A stretch of 64,000 nucleotides of DNA from Ramazzottius varieornatus (Eukaryota; Tardigrada; Eutardigrada; Parachela; Ramazzottiidae): contig BDGG01000016.1 of assembly GCA_001949185.1 (NCBI GenBank), positions 434,001 through 498,000 of the forward strand, given 5' to 3'. Below the pieces are notes generated by a model that was given only the letters and a program-made list of their open reading frames with translations, was not told where the DNA came from and made no database searches. Shown one piece after another: positions 44,092-56,998 of the stretch. Made by a program: the position numbers and the translations under genes. Each line of letters begins with the position of its first letter. Position 1 is the stretch's first letter.

Positions 44092-47000
44092 CTACAGTTC
44101 GTCCATAGGTTCATCCTCTTCAACACCGTTGTTCTTCTCGCTTTCGGCTTTCTCTACATCTGTAACAGACAAAGTAAGGTTTTACACAAACGATCTTGCT
44201 TGTCGGTAGAGAAATAGAAAAGACTGAAGCCTACTTCCGGTGGTTCTTCGAGTTGTGCTCTTGTTTGATTTCTTCGCGCTCTTCGCGCTGGCAGAATCTC
44301 GCTTCTTGGTGCTCTTCCCGCTTTCAGACTCGCGAGCCTTCTTCGCACTTCGAACACTGTCGGAGTCACGAGACAAACTTCGATCGTGAGAGCCCGAACC
44401 AATGTGCAATGAAACTGTTCCGTCCCCCTATGGACGAAAGCCACAAGCTCTAGCATGGACCACATGATTCTAACATACGGCATCGTAAGTATTCGACAAC
44501 AAGCCAAACATTGACCCTACCTTCCGAATGACAGTCAATGAAGGCGTAAAATAATTTACATTCTCTTTATTGTCCGTGGCGACATCTCCCTGCAAAAACA
44601 ATCAGTCATCAATCCCACTATGCTTCAGTCAGCTTTTCCAACTTGTTCTTTCTTCTATCTTCTTCTTACTTCAGCTTTTCCAGTTCAATGTTTTTCATAT
44701 CGCCTTTTGTGCGTCTTTTAACAGTGCTTACCTCGTCCTGTATCAAAATATCTGAAGGCAGAACAGCGGGTATGGGACTTTCCTGCTTTGCGGAACCCGG
44801 AAAGCGCTTTTCCAGTAACGCGGATGTAAAATCACACAGGACGTAGAGTTTCTGTAAAAATTACAGCTGACAACTTGACATGCCAATCAGATAGATTTCA
44901 GCAGAACGAAGCTTCTCCTGGTACTTACTCTATCGATCTTTTTGTTCTTCGCATGACCGGCAACATGAGAGCTCTTGGCGGCTTTGAGAAGAACGTTGAT
45001 GATACCCGGACTGAACTGAGCATTCTCAGTGACGTACGCATCGAGCAGACAGTAGATCGTGCTAAGAAAAAGATTATTCTAGATCAGTCAGACAGTTACA
45101 CGATCGCAATGCCGATCAGGATATCGAAAACTAACAGCTGGAGCCCAGCAAACCCCTATTGCTGAAAACGTATGCCACTTGGGAAAACGCTCTGGTCGAG
45201 TTTGTTTCCCCCAGTAGCGCACGTTTACAGTGCTACTGGCTGGAATTTAGTTTGCCGAACTCCCAGTTTGTTCTTGTTACTAATCCTCATGACTTACGTC
45301 CCGACTTTCTCCAGCCACGCTCCCGCTTCCACCAAGTTCTCAGCATCTTTAAAATCCTTACTCATGGCTAGCCAATGTACGAGGTAGAGAAGACCTCGCT
45401 CTGGCAATTTTGCTCTATAGCCTGAAAAACGACAAATCACGATAAACTCTCGATTACTACGGAAGTCTTATAAGTTATAGAGCAGCAACTCACGTTCGGC
45501 GTGGCCGATAACGAAACGTCTTAGACGCTTCATGACATCTACTAAAGGGCTGGTGACTAGATCGCGGTAAGATTCAAGATCGCTGACGAGAGCGGCTGAA
45601 CTGACAGCAGCTATCAGTCTTCCGGGATCGTTTTCCTCGGTGATGGCGCTGTACAGGCAACGCAGGTACTTCTTCATCGCCTCTTGGTGCGAGAACTACA
45701 AAAAAAAAAGCTAGTGAAGTGATAACCAACAACGCTCTCAGTTCGTTAGTTTTTTGTGGCTGGCAACGCTTTTCTTTCCACTCTGCTGAACATTTTGAAA
45801 ACATTCAGGTACATTAAACCAATTATTCAATTGGGAAATTGTAAATCAGATCTCTTGAACATTACCTTTGGCATGACTGCGAGTAATATGGAGAGATCAT
45901 TGGGTGCTTCATAGGTGGAAAACTTTGGCAGGGTCTTGATCATTTCCTTGGCGGCATATAGCGACAGATATTCCTGTGACACTTCACTACAACATAAAAA
46001 GGCAGAGAAAACCTTTGGTCCATTTTTTCAATCGCTTCCATATGGTACGTCGGTAAATGATTTCACCCAGGTCGTTATTTCAAGTGGCGGAAATTTTCAT
46101 TGCCAGGGTGCCGACGTGCCGTATTTCAAAATAGTGCATTCAAACTTCTCTGGGTCTTATGAGTACTACGTGAGAAGCTACGTACTCCAGTTGGTCGGCC
46201 ACTTTGTTCAGTTCTTGCAGTACTTCCTTGATCTTGTTGACGAACTTCCGGAGGACTGGGAGGAATGCAGCTGCTTCCTTAGCCACAATGTTATGGTATG
46301 AACGGATACAGCGACCTGTGGCACGCAAGGCCTGGATGAAGTACAAAACGCTGAACGGCAGTTCCGTTTTTTCTACCCACTCTTCACCGTCTGCCTCGGA
46401 ATTTCTGTCGCGATCGAGCTGCAAAGAACAACCAAACTACCTTACCTTCTCAAACATTTCGACAGAAAACGATACGAGTCGTGTTATTCAGATCAAGCAT
46501 GCTCTCTGTACAGCACTGTGCTTACGTTCTGCAAGCGAAGTGAAGGAAGGACGGTGTTCTCCACCGTCAACATTAGGTCCTTAGCGAAGCTCTGCATGGC
46601 TTCCGGTGGGTCCTTGGGCCGTTGGGAGAGTGACTGACTGCTACCTCCTTCTTCCGATGTGGTTTCCTTGTCCGCGGTTTCCGCCAGAGCCTGGCTAGCA
46701 CACACGGCCAGTTCTCCGATCACCGTCACTGCAGAAATGCGCCGGACGTCATCGGCATCGCCTTTTGTCAAGATCATTTTAGCCCACTACAATATGAATG
46801 CATCGTAATTCAGTTTGAACATGGAAATATTTTAGGTTAAAGGGCACTGGGATCGCTCTTACCGTAAGGAGGTGTCGGAATGTGGTCAAGCGGTCCGAAG
46901 AGCCTCGGCTGATGATCCGCACAGCATACTTTGCCTCAGAGTAGGTCGTAGTGGTTCGACTGTCGGCACTAGCGAACTCTTGCGCCTTGTCCAGTAACGA

Positions 47001-50000
47001 ACTGAAGACCCAGATCAATCTTGTCAAGAAGGTCTTCCAACTGACAAACGGAAACAAGAATGGCATCTTTCGTTGATGTACTTACTTGACTATGCGACGG
47101 TTCTGGTTATTGTACCGAACTTCCTCGATACAGTATGCAAAAAACCGGTACACATTGTTCGCTAAACAGAAAAAGAAAGGAGAAAATTTCAATTTTCCAG
47201 GGATAAAATTTTGGAAAATAGTAATCTTTGGAAAACGTCGATACTCACCAACTTGATCGTCGCGGTCTCTCCAAAACTTGAAGATGCGTTCCAGGTTGAC
47301 CGACGTACTGAAGGCTATCGGGATGTGTTCTGCTATCAACTAGATCAAACGTAACCGTAAAGCGGAATCTCGTCAGCCGGAAGGGTGACCGGAAGTCTAT
47401 TGCTTACCTGTAGGAGACCGGAAGCACGTTCTCTTAGGACTTCCGGAGTGATTGGCACTGCCACGGCGGGACAAAGGAAGTCAGTCTCGGTGATATGATC
47501 ATCGAGGATATCGAGGACTGTGCCGTAGACCACCCGGCACTGTTTGGACGTCAGACGTAGTGGAACCACCACTTCGCACAGCCGTTTAGCCACCTGGTAG
47601 ACATGGTTAGTGGCGGTGGGATTCCCGAAGCGCTTCAACATCTCATCCTGTGACGTAAGGAGGCCGGTGAAGACACAACAACAGTAGGCCAACAGAAGCC
47701 GTCCGGTATGGGAGGTCGGCAAACAACACATATCAGATCGCTATGCCAAGTCGCGCACGATTACATCAACATTGACCAGAAGCATGCGCCACTTGGAAAG
47801 ACGATCTTCGTCGGTTCTGTTTGCCGGCCGTCTCATATTTCAACCGTAAAGACATACGTACCATTGCTGTGCCGTAGTTCTGAGAGCCGAAAGAAGCAAA
47901 GTTTATTAGCATTGTGCGTAACTGGGCATCTTCGGCGAACTTCGTTATGCACTGATCCAAGGCGCGCTGTCCATTGTTAAGTTCGGGAGCCAAGCCTGAA
48001 AAAATCTCATGTCTTCTTTGTCCACGATTCAAGACTGACGCTGTAGCCCATGGAAGACTGTCATAGTACAACAACGCCTACCTTGAATAGCTTTTACGGC
48101 AGCCGGACGATTGGCCACCGACTCAGGATCTTCTCTCATCGCCGCCAAAACCTGGCTTCTGATCCTGTAACAATCAACGCATTTCTCACATGTTCAAGTA
48201 TCAATACGATCAGCATGAAAGCGAAATAACGTACCGCATGTTCCTCCCTAAAACGTCCTCGAAGAACCTAGCGGCACAAGGAAATCAGTGTTTGTTCAGC
48301 GCAAGGTTAAGTCGGGAGTAAACAAGCTTACCGAAGGCCTTTCTGGTCGCAACATGCGTAGTAGTACACGAGATGGTTAGCCAGCGTTTGTTCGTTAGCT
48401 GAAGCCGGTAGCAGCTTGGACAAGAACTTATACTCCACAGCAGTTCTGAAACGTAAAAAGAACCGATTAATACTAGCAACTCGAAGCAGTAAGGAGCTTG
48501 ATTGGTATACGAAAGACTTACCGTTCAGGGAGAGAAGTGATGACGTTCAGCAGTCGAGGCAGCAGCGAACCCAATTTGGGTCGGATTTTCTCGGCCGTAC
48601 TCGGTACAGAGCTCGGATCGTGCAAGAGGCGGTTCAGCAACGCGCACAAAGAATTAACGCAAGCTTCTCGTACAATTTGCTAAAAGAACAAATCAAACGG
48701 TATAATTGTGCTTCTCCTTAAGAGACGCTTCCAAATGTGATTTTGATCTATAAATTTGTTTTCCAATATAGACAGACTTCGACAAAATGGATGTCGAATT
48801 CCGCCCCGATCTCATATTAATCTTCCACACTTACGTCTTTGTCCAGCAGACGATCTGTCAAGACATCCACCAGACTTGGCTCCACGAAGTCCAGCGCGGT
48901 TTCGCAAATGGCGGTGCACGCCTTGATAGCTTCCACCCGTACGTGGGCGTATGGATCCAGTAGACGATCTTCCAAGTTATCTGGGAATAGACTCCAGCGT
49001 CATACTTTCCCGCACTATCACATGACCGAGACAGGATAGAAGAGCGAAAACCAGCGAGCTTACCAACATACAGAGAAACCTTCTTCGGGTCTTCGTCAGT
49101 GCGTCGCGTGCAGATGAAGTCTTTGCCAATCTTGACGGCTTCAATGCGAATCTTCTCGTCAATATCGGTCAACCTGTGGACAAATCTGGTTATAAAGAAG
49201 AACACATCAGTGAATTTCGTAACAAGACACTCGAACACGTTACCGTTTGATGGCGAAACCAACCAGCAAGTCTTTTTCAGCTATAGGAACTTCGGGGAAC
49301 TTTTCCGAGACGAAAAGCTTGCCGATCAAGATCAAACACTCCATTCTTTCCTTCACCACCGTCGACTACAAGCAAGGCAACAGAACTTTATATGGTTTTT
49401 TTGGCGAGCCGTCAAGAATGTTACTTCTCACCCCAACTTGATGCTCGAGATGCTTCAAAGCAGACGAAACCAGCTGCGGACTAACTTCGAATAGCTCTAG
49501 GATGATCTCGTAAACATCGGTGGGAGACTCGTCCGGCTCCGAGCTTTCGAATACCATCAGATGGACGAAGTACTACAAGAGAAGCAACGTCTAAAAAGTG
49601 CCCTTCTAGAAGTAGATGATTGCAGAAAAAACACTCACGGAGCTGATGCAAGGTTCGATCTCCCTCGGAACTCGCTTCAGCAGGTCTTTTGCCAGCTCAA
49701 AAGCTGCCTGATTTTGACGCTGCACAAAGATGGTCAGTCAGTGCCAGATATTTCCTAGATTGCAAAAGCACAGCGTACGAGTACATTATTCAGTATTTAC
49801 CTGCCCTTCTCTTGTCAATGGATGGAGCAATATCTTCAGCAGGGGGTGGGAGATGACTGCATCTGTGTCACCAATGACGGTCACGAGGATGTCGAGAAAG
49901 ACCATCCTGTCGGACGGGGTATGCTTCGTTCCAACCACGTTCAAGATCATGTCGACAAGGCTCTCCATCATCGATTGATGGTCATCCAGACTGAAGATCA

Positions 50001-50739
50001 ACGTGAAGGCTTTCGTCGAAGCCATCACCTAAGGAAAACATCGAGCACACCAGTCAAAACTCAGCAGCCTCACAATTTCACAACCAGATGCGCCATCCCT
50101 CAATGACTCGCGCACGACGTCATCAAGAACAGCTAGCATAGCATTCAGACTCGTGACGTAATTCGACGCTTAGATCTAATACAAGCACATACCTGTGCCA
50201 CATGAAAGCCCCAAGTATAAAGCGGATTCCGACGGTCCAGCAGTTCTTGCAGTTGATCCACGAAAAAGGTAAACACAGCCTGCAAAGGACAATGTTTCTC
50301 TAGGGACTATCTGGAATCTGGCGCTTTTATACGGAAATGCAGCATACTTTGAGGAGGTTCAAGTCGGAAAGAGGCCCCATCTGTGTAGGGATGCCTTGGC
50401 TAGCCATCTCGTCGTCGCCTGTCCCAACAAATATCCTAAACATCTCGGCCAGGCAAACGGCGGTCAGTGCTCGCACGAGTTTGTCTGCATGCTGCAGGAA
50501 TCCATCTTGAGCCAGGTGTACAGCTAACTTCTTGGATACCTCTTTTTGCGAATCACCACTGTCCACCGAGCGTAGTTTGGAAACAGTCTCCTGTAAACAG
50601 GAACGGAAGTCACATCATTTCCTTGAAAAGACAAACGCCGAAGAGTACTTACCCGCAACTGCTGCACCAGTTCGTCCGTCCGCATTTCGGGAGACATTTT
50701 CTCAAAGGAGCGAGGATGGAGAATATTTATCGACGTCAT
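44092..50739 (-). CDS. PDS5: PDS5, cohesin-associated HEAT-repeat protein
   Basis: Nuclear regulator of sister-chromatid cohesion that binds cohesin with WAPL and sororin or ESCO. Over 20 exons on the minus strand. The start MTSINILHPRSFEKMSPEMR (50739) leads into TDELVQQLR; then LVRALTAVCLAEMFRIF, FELAKDLLKRVPREIEPCIS, DVYEIILELFEVSPQLV, DEKIRIEAVKIGKDFI, RNMRIRSQVLAAM, and LRTMLINFASFGSQNYG follow the order of PDS5 HEAT repeats. Further exons give SGLLQ-type repeats, LPERGLLYLVHWLAMSKDF and KLYVLCDFTSALLEKRFPG. About 44410-44180 encodes a Ser/Lys/Arg-rich disordered segment, and the protein ends in acidic EEDEPMDEL. Introns hold several MITE-A copies. An upstream in-frame Met exists at 50796, so the start is not certain. 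Head to head with KIF23. Confidence 0.9.
45160..45265. repeat. MITE-A copy in PDS5 intron
   Basis: AACGTATGCCACTTGGGAAA, CTCTGGTCGAGTTTGTTTCC and the facing AGTAGCGCACG core, ending TTTAGTTTGCCGAAC. Confidence 0.65.
46040..46115. repeat. MITE-A partial copy in PDS5 intron
   Basis: AATGATTTCACCCAGGTCGT and TTTCAAGTGGCGGAAATTTT: the left half of a copy like that at 20358; the right half is worn. Confidence 0.5.
47713..47830. repeat. MITE-A copy in PDS5 intron
   Basis: GGCAAACAACACATATCAGA, CAAGTCGCGCACG, then ATGCGCCACTTGGAAAG and TCTTCGTCGGTTCTGTTTGC: both arms present. Confidence 0.75.
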
Positions 50740-51469
50740 TGTTGATTCTGGATCGCGACCAACTCTTAGATCACACTTCTCGGCTTCTCTAACCATTCAG
50801 CATCTGCAACGAGTCACTAACAGTACATCCTACACTTCCTTTTTCTCAAAGCCTGCTTTAGATCTGAATTCCGAAATCCAGAGGAGAACATGAGAAGGAT
50901 CAGACTGGAAACTGGATGACAGCGTACGAACCCTTCACAGCCATGAAGCCATGGACCCTTCGTGCGGACAACAGAGGAGCCCGAAGGGGCACAGTTGACA
51001 CAGCGCGGCTCAGCACGATTTCCTCGTCTCCCCCAATCAGAAGAAAATCCGTTTGTCGTTCTTTGGCATATAATGGTACTATGATCATAGCGTGACAAAG
51101 GATTCATTATGCGGACGGGAATTAGATTCTCCCGCTCTTGCTTTGGTCTTGGTTCGATTTAGGGCATTAGTAATAATTTTCTCTCGGTTACGAGGTGTTT
51201 CAACGGCCTGGATGTTTCTCCTCTATTTGTGGGCAGAATCTTTGCTTCTGACGATCTTTAGCTGAAGTTCTTAACAGGCATAGCTAGCTCTGGGTGTTCC
51301 TGGAATCATTGGTATACCCGCGGAGGGTTGGCGACATCAAGCAACAGCCACTAGGCTCTAGTATGTGAGTACAGCTTGTCCATTTTGGTCCTACATCTCC
51401 CTGAAGTTTGCGTAGTGCGAAAAGGATGAATGCGATGGTTGAATGCTTGGCAGGTATTCCCGGAGCGCC
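50740..51469. promoter_or_regulatory. Shared upstream region of PDS5 and KIF23
   Basis: About 730 bp between the two divergent start codons, likely a bidirectional promoter. A CCAAT box is present at 51033-51037. No TATA box was seen. A possible acceptor just before the KIF23 start (GGCAG at 51448-51452) suggests a 5' UTR intron. Confidence 0.5.
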
Positions 51470-54400
51470 ATGAAGGTCCAGAAGAGGGTTTACGCTGGCG
51501 AAACGGAACCAGTCAAAGTGTACTGTCGCCTCAAGCCTTGTCCGACGGCGGAGAGGTGCATCACACGGATCGATAAACAGACTATCCTTCTAACCGAACC
51601 CTCCTCTGAAGCTCGCGGAAATCGGAACCCCAGGGATCCGAAGGAGTACAAGTTTTCCAAGGTGTTTGCTGAGAATGCAGACCAGAAGGACGTCTTCGAC
51701 GAAGTGGCCTTACCTTTACTTCGCGATCTGATCCGAGGACAAAATGGTCAGTCAATCCTAAAGTTTTCTAATGTTCCCGATATTTTTGTGGTAGTTATGG
51801 TTGGAATTTAGGTTTGCTTTTTACGTATGGTGTGACATCGTCGGGCAAGACGTACACCATGATGGGCGACGCTAAACATCCTGGTTTGATTCCTCGGACG
51901 TTGGACGGTCTCTTCGCATCCATCCACGAAGTCCAGGCGCCCCTTTGCGTTTTCAAGCCCTTCGTCCCCAAGTCTTACATGACACAGAAAGAGATCGCTG
52001 CCAGGTTGAATGGCTTCGTTATCCAGGATGAATATTCAGCCAGTCAAGAGCGAAAGGCACAGGAAAAGCTTAAACGCAAGATTCTGCAGAGCACAAACGG
52101 CCAAAATCAAGGGGCGTTCAGCGGGAGAAAGAGGGATAGCGCATTTCCGGAAATCCAAGTGGACAACTTCCTTCGTTATTCGGTCTTCGTTTCGTACATT
52201 GAAATCTACAAAGACTGCGTTTTTGACCTGCTGCAAAAAGACGACAGCGTTGATGCCAACAAACCGTAAGTTACTTATCTGACTGCGCATGACGTCACAT
52301 GCTGACGAAAATTTCGCACGGTCATGCCAGCATTGTGTGGTCATGATGTGACGTCACCATAACTTTGTTGACTGTCACATAAGATGGCGTACATGTACTA
52401 TTGCTAGATGCTCGAGAACGAAAGTTTCGTTTACCTCTAAGCTTAACTTGATTGTGCAGGACTACACTGAGAATCTTGAAGGATCTTCGCAGAGGTGTTG
52501 GTGGCACGTATTTCGTTGCTGGTGTTAACGAAATTGAAGTGCAAAATGCGGACGAGGCGTTGGCTTTACTGGAGAGAGGTAAATTTCCTGTGTGAAATCT
52601 TTCAAAATGTTTTGTCTTTGACACTCGGGAATTTGTAGTATATCTCTCTTCTAGTCTCATGTTGTTCTCTGATTTTTTTACGTTCTTATAAGTTGACTTC
52701 CTACGGATCTTTTGAGCCAGGTCAGACAGTGCGGCAGATTGCTTCCACCAAGCTGAACGCTGAATCTAGCCGTAGTCATACAATCTTCAACATCCGGCTC
52801 GTGGCGGCGCCGATCGAAGACGGGGTTATCCAGGAAGACGTCTTCATCAGTTTGCTCTCACTGGTTGACTTAGCTGGCAGTGAACGGGCCAAGAACACCG
52901 AAAACGGTGCTGAACGTCTGAAAGAAGCCGGTAAGTGGGTAACATTATGTCTTCCTCGTGGAATCCCCACCTTACAATTTCACAAGCACTCATCTTGCAG
53001 GAAAGATCAACAACTCCCTGATGGGTCTCCGTGTCATGATGGAAACATTGCGTCAGAAACAAAGCAGCAAGAACGGTCCAATTCGCGAAAAGGTAGGTCT
53101 GCTCGACTCGCTCTCATATAGGACATAGGCAAACAAACTCGACAAGATCAATTTTCTAAGTGACGCACGCTGTCAGCTGATGACACCGAACACTTGCGCT
53201 ACTTAGAAAAATAAATCTGTCGAGTTTGTTTGCCGACCTCCTAATTGGGCCAATTACATCTCTTCCTTTTTAGTGAAATTTTCTGGTGGTTCGTTTCTGT
53301 TTTCAATGAATGTATGATCTCTTCCGATCCTTTAACGGTGTAGTTGTTTCTTGTGTAGGCTATCGGGGGAGACGCAGGATTCCGTCATACGAAACTTGGT
53401 ACGCTGTTCCAGTCCTTTTTTGACGAACAAGGCACCGTCAAAATGATCGTCTGTATCAATCCCGCCAGTAACCAGTATAACGAACTCGGGGTAATTTAGC
53501 CAACTACTTATACTATTTTTCCATCTCTTAGCCGATCCACTGTCTTTCATGCGTTAAATTCATGGAGAGTGGTCTGTAAGAGTAAGACCAATTTATTTGT
53601 TCCATTCCTGCAGAGTGTCCTTGCGTTCGCGGAAGGAACGCAGGACGTGCGAACTGCTCTGCGGGATGATCCGTACGACACGAAAGGAAGAGCGCGAAAG
53701 GCGGAGGAGCGGGAGAGAAAGAGGCAAGAACAGGCGCTAGAAGAAAGTCGACAGGCCGAAAGGGCCAAGCGTAAAGCGCAGGAGATGGAGGCGAGTGCAC
53801 ACTCTACCTACCAGGAAGAACATTCCAAACGCCGAAGTGACATCACAATGACTTTCCATGGCTTTTTGGTACGTCATAGCCTTGAGTCTTTTCCTGTTTT
53901 CCTCCGAACATGTAGAAGACGCTCTAGGTAATGAGAGTGGATGTTCTGTTTGCAGTTGCACGATCACACGGATACGCGGACTCTTCCGGCTCTGGCGGAG
54001 TATCTGGAGGAGCGCATTCGACGCCACAAACAAATGGCCGCCTCGCTTATGGAACAAGGTAGCACAAGTAACAACTGCAGTGTTCCTTTCGGGCAGTATC
54101 AGGCGTTCTGTCAGCTCTTATTTATGGTTTTTAGAGACGGAATTTGCGCGAAGGTTGGCTTACATGACTCAACAGAACACGACACTAAAGCGCGTAAGTT
54201 ACCGTCGTAAGCATCAATTTTCATCCAGAAATGGGCGCTCCATCTTGGCGAGATAGCTTTCTTGAGTGGCGCATTGTTCACGTGTTACTCGCTGCAAAGC
54301 GTGCGTCATGGGAAAACGTGATCTTGTTGATTTGTTTACCGTGCTTCCAGACGGCAAAAGGGATAATTACAAAAGTGATGAAGAAACATGGTGAGAGTGT

Positions 54401-56537
54401 GATTTACGTGAGCGGTTACTTTTCTCTGCAGGAGAATCTAGCCTTCAGAGCACACTTGTCTCATCGCGACGACCAGTTTGACGAGCTGTACAAGAAGTAC
54501 CAAAGCCTGCTGGAAGAGTCCAACATGAACCATCAGCACAAGATTGATCTGGGCAGGGAACTGCAAGACCTCATGGACGCTCACGAGGAAGAACGCAAAG
54601 AATGGCAGAGAAGGTTGCAGGAAGAAAGTCTTCGGATGGAAGAAGACTCGGTAAAGCCCTCTCATGCAACTTTGAAACCAAGTGTGTAATGCACTAACTG
54701 GTTGATGTTGCAGGATAACTTCCGGGACGAAAACTCGCTGGAAGATCGGCGAAAGAAGCAGGCAACGGCTTCGCGGGTTCGAACGATGGTTCAGCGGGTG
54801 AACGAGTCCGGTTCCACCGTCACGCCTTCCGCGCCAACCATCTCCAACTCCAGCACCCTGGACAGCAGTTCCCGGTACCAACTGCGCAAGACGACGATCG
54901 CCAAGAGTAGCACCAGCAAGAAAGTCACCTGCACCACCGACTCGGCCAATCGCCAGGTACGTTTCTCTTTCATCAAACCGATTCTGCTTGTCCGCATTCT
55001 GCGCCACCAAAAACTCTGGTAAAATTTGGTTGGCTGGAAAATAAACAGGGAAGTCAGAAACAATGCCCTTAAACTTTCTAGGAAGGAAGCTTATGGCGCC
55101 AAAATAGTAGAGAAAGTCAAAACCAATACCAATGAAACCGAAACGAATTTTCATCATAACAGTGCAGTACAATGTGGGAAGTCGGAAAACGAAGTGAAAC
55201 ATTTCAGCTGGAAGCGAGAGCCACTTAGTGATCGTTGTTTTAAGTGGCGTACGGTTCCAGCTAATAAGAATGAAAAGGTGCGCCACTTGAGGTAGCGTCT
55301 ATACGTTTCATTTTCCGGCTTCACATGTGCATGAAACCTTTTATAAATCATCTGTGCTGTGCAATAAAATAAAACAGGACATATTTCCCGATAGCCTCCG
55401 CCGCATTTCAATCTGCACTATAACGCCGGCGGAGTTCAGAGACGTTCGAAAGGCAAACTGTTGATGCAAAGCTCAAAGTATCGCGTACCCATCGGTTCCA
55501 TCCTGAAACCAGGCGGCAAGGCGTTCAGGTGTTCCCTCTCGAAAACCGACCCGAAGATGGAGGACTTCCAGAAAGTTGACAACTACGCACTAGAGCATCA
55601 GGATGCCGATAGTCAAGGCGATCTTGAAACGCACATCATTACGGGCAAAGTCCGTCCCACAGCGGGAGATGGGTACGCTATCGTCTTTGACACCGTCGAA
55701 ACCCTGAAACAACATACCGCCTAGTTTCACATGCAGTATTTTTCTCCAAGTCTTTTTTGTTGTGAAAGTACTCCCTATTAGTCGCTCATTTATATATTGT
55801 AGATTCTGCAGCGTTTTGCCGTGATGGTACGCGACTGCTCCCTTTCGTCCTATCACACTTGGAACGTTCATATTCCGCTAGTTTTTTTCCCTGTTGATTC
55901 AGCAGTGGGCCTAATTTAATATCCTGGTAGCAATAGAGATCAGTAGTTTAACAATATTAAAGTCGTTTGAGTTATGGTAAAGCTCGCTCCGATGCAAACA
56001 TCGGCGAATCAGTAGCCGAGAGAACTTCCGCTGGTGTTACCAAGAACTGAAGCAATCGCAACAATGGCATACGATTACTTGGAGCAAAACTCTCATCCAG
56101 GATAAACAGAAGTGAATGATCAGAGTGTGAAAGTCTGATTCCGGATACTTTTTCTCTTCTAGCCACTGCCACATTACAATCGGCGCCATAACGCCGGTGG
56201 GTTCCGAAGGAACTCGCGGGGCAAGCTGCTGGTACAGACTTCGGAGAAGCGCGTGCCGGTGGGTACCATCATGAAGCCGTCCAGCAGTGTCATGAAGCGG
56301 TCCGTCTCCAAGACGCGGCTGAACATGGAAGACTTTATGGACGTCGAAGCTTATGCGCTGGAGCATCAGGACGCCGACAGCCAAGGTAACCTGCAAACCC
56401 ATTACTACAAGGCCGACGTCATTCCCACATGCAGCGGTGGTCGAGCCGTCGTCTTCAGCGATGTGGAGACCTTGACTCAGACTGATCCACAAGCTGAGTC
56501 TGTTGAAATGATTGTCGAAAAGGTTTCACGCCGTTAG
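51470..56537 (+). CDS. KIF23: Kinesin-6, KIF23/MKLP1 (ZEN-4, Pavarotti)
   Basis: Plus-end motor of the centralspindlin complex, acting at the central spindle in cytokinesis. Exons: 51470-51746, 51812-52265, 52460-52578, 52721-52930, 53001-53092, 53359-53490, 53614-53868, 53956-54058, 54135-54193, 54432-54650, 54714-54956, then 55395-55724 or 56163-56537, all in phase, giving 830 or 845 residues. The motor has LLFTYGVTSSGKTYTM (P-loop), a long kinesin-6 insertion, NAESSRSHTIF (switch I) and DLAGSER (switch II). A coiled coil follows. Both terminal exons encode the MKLP1 C-terminal Arf6-binding domain (YALEHQDADSQG then VVFSDVETLTQ or IVFDTVETLKQ). FRHTKLGTLF replaces the usual YRDSKLTHLF. MITE-A copies lie in three introns. 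The Met at 51443 is an alternative start. Confidence 0.95.
53125..53243. repeat. MITE-A reference copy (foldback, about 119 bp)
   Basis: Best-preserved copy. Left end GGCAAACAAACTCGACAAGA, inner core TCTAAGTGACGCAC; right half TGCGCTACTTAGA then CTGTCGAGTTTGTTTGCC, the inverse of the left end. Most other copies have AAGTGGCGCACG in the core. No coding capacity. Copies in introns of IFRD, myosin, PDS5, KIF23, RAPGEF1 and GPCPD1 show that it inserts into genes without destroying them. Confidence 0.9.
54225..54350. repeat. MITE-A copy in KIF23 intron
   Basis: TTGAGTGGCGCATTGTTCAC and GTGCGTCATGGGAAAACGTG with TCTTGTTGATTTGTTTACC as the right arm. Confidence 0.7.
55215..55315. repeat. MITE-A copy in KIF23 intron
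   Basis: TTTAAGTGGCGTACGGTTCC and GGTGCGCCACTTGAGGTAGC face each other; outer arms are worn. Confidence 0.7.
55395..55724 (+). other. KIF23: KIF23 alternative terminal exon a
   Basis: Begins after CCCGATAG with PPPHFNLHYNAGG, phase 0 like the preceding exon, ends with its own stop. Contains MEDFQKVDNYALEHQDADSQ and IVFDTVETLKQ. A variant polyA signal ATTAAA occurs at about 55956, before exon b. Confidence 0.85.
56163..56537 (+). other. KIF23: KIF23 alternative terminal exon b
   Basis: Begins after TTCTAG with PLPHYNRRHNAGG, same phase, own stop. Contains MEDFMDVEAYALEHQDADSQ and VVFSDVETLTQ, then 18 further residues. The RRHNAGG segment is nearer to the phosphorylated RHRRSRSAG site of vertebrate MKLP1 than is exon a's LHYNAGG. 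Confidence 0.88.
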
Positions 56538-56998
56538 TCCTCTGTTTACATGCCAGTATCAGTTCTATCCGTCCATTTTTGAATATTTATAATTTTCGCC
56601 TTATTCAATGACTTTCCACTTTGTCAAGATCTGCAGTTTCTTGTTCTTTTAGTTTTTGCATTCATGACGTTTTCCAAGTTTGGACAGCCTGAAGAACGCA
56701 GTTGCTTTTTCTTTCCTGAACCCACTACGATCTGTACTGTATTTGTCAATATTGAATTTGGTGCAATTTTGACTCAGCTGCTCCAGTTTCTAACGAGGCG
56801 ACTTCGATGCTATGTGCTAGGTGATCGAAGCTTCATCAAACATCACCGAACCAGCAGAACTGCAAGTGATATCCAATCAAGATCCATCTCAAGTAAAACA
56901 ATGAATGATAAAAACATTAAGACATAAAACTCGAAAAGGCGCAGTTTGCATTCACCGGGCCGTAGAAAATACAAGGCTTGAGACAACGAGAACAAAAA

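Noticed and set aside
52685-52720. Earlier start of KIF23 exon 4 at LTSYGSF
   Set aside because: The phase from exon 3 does not fit; starting at 52721 after GAGCCAG gives RGQTVRQIAS in phase and matches the family.
54438-55286. 282-codon minus-strand frame
   Set aside because: Covers KIF23 exons 10-11 and intron with MITE-A on the opposite strand; no recognisable domain.
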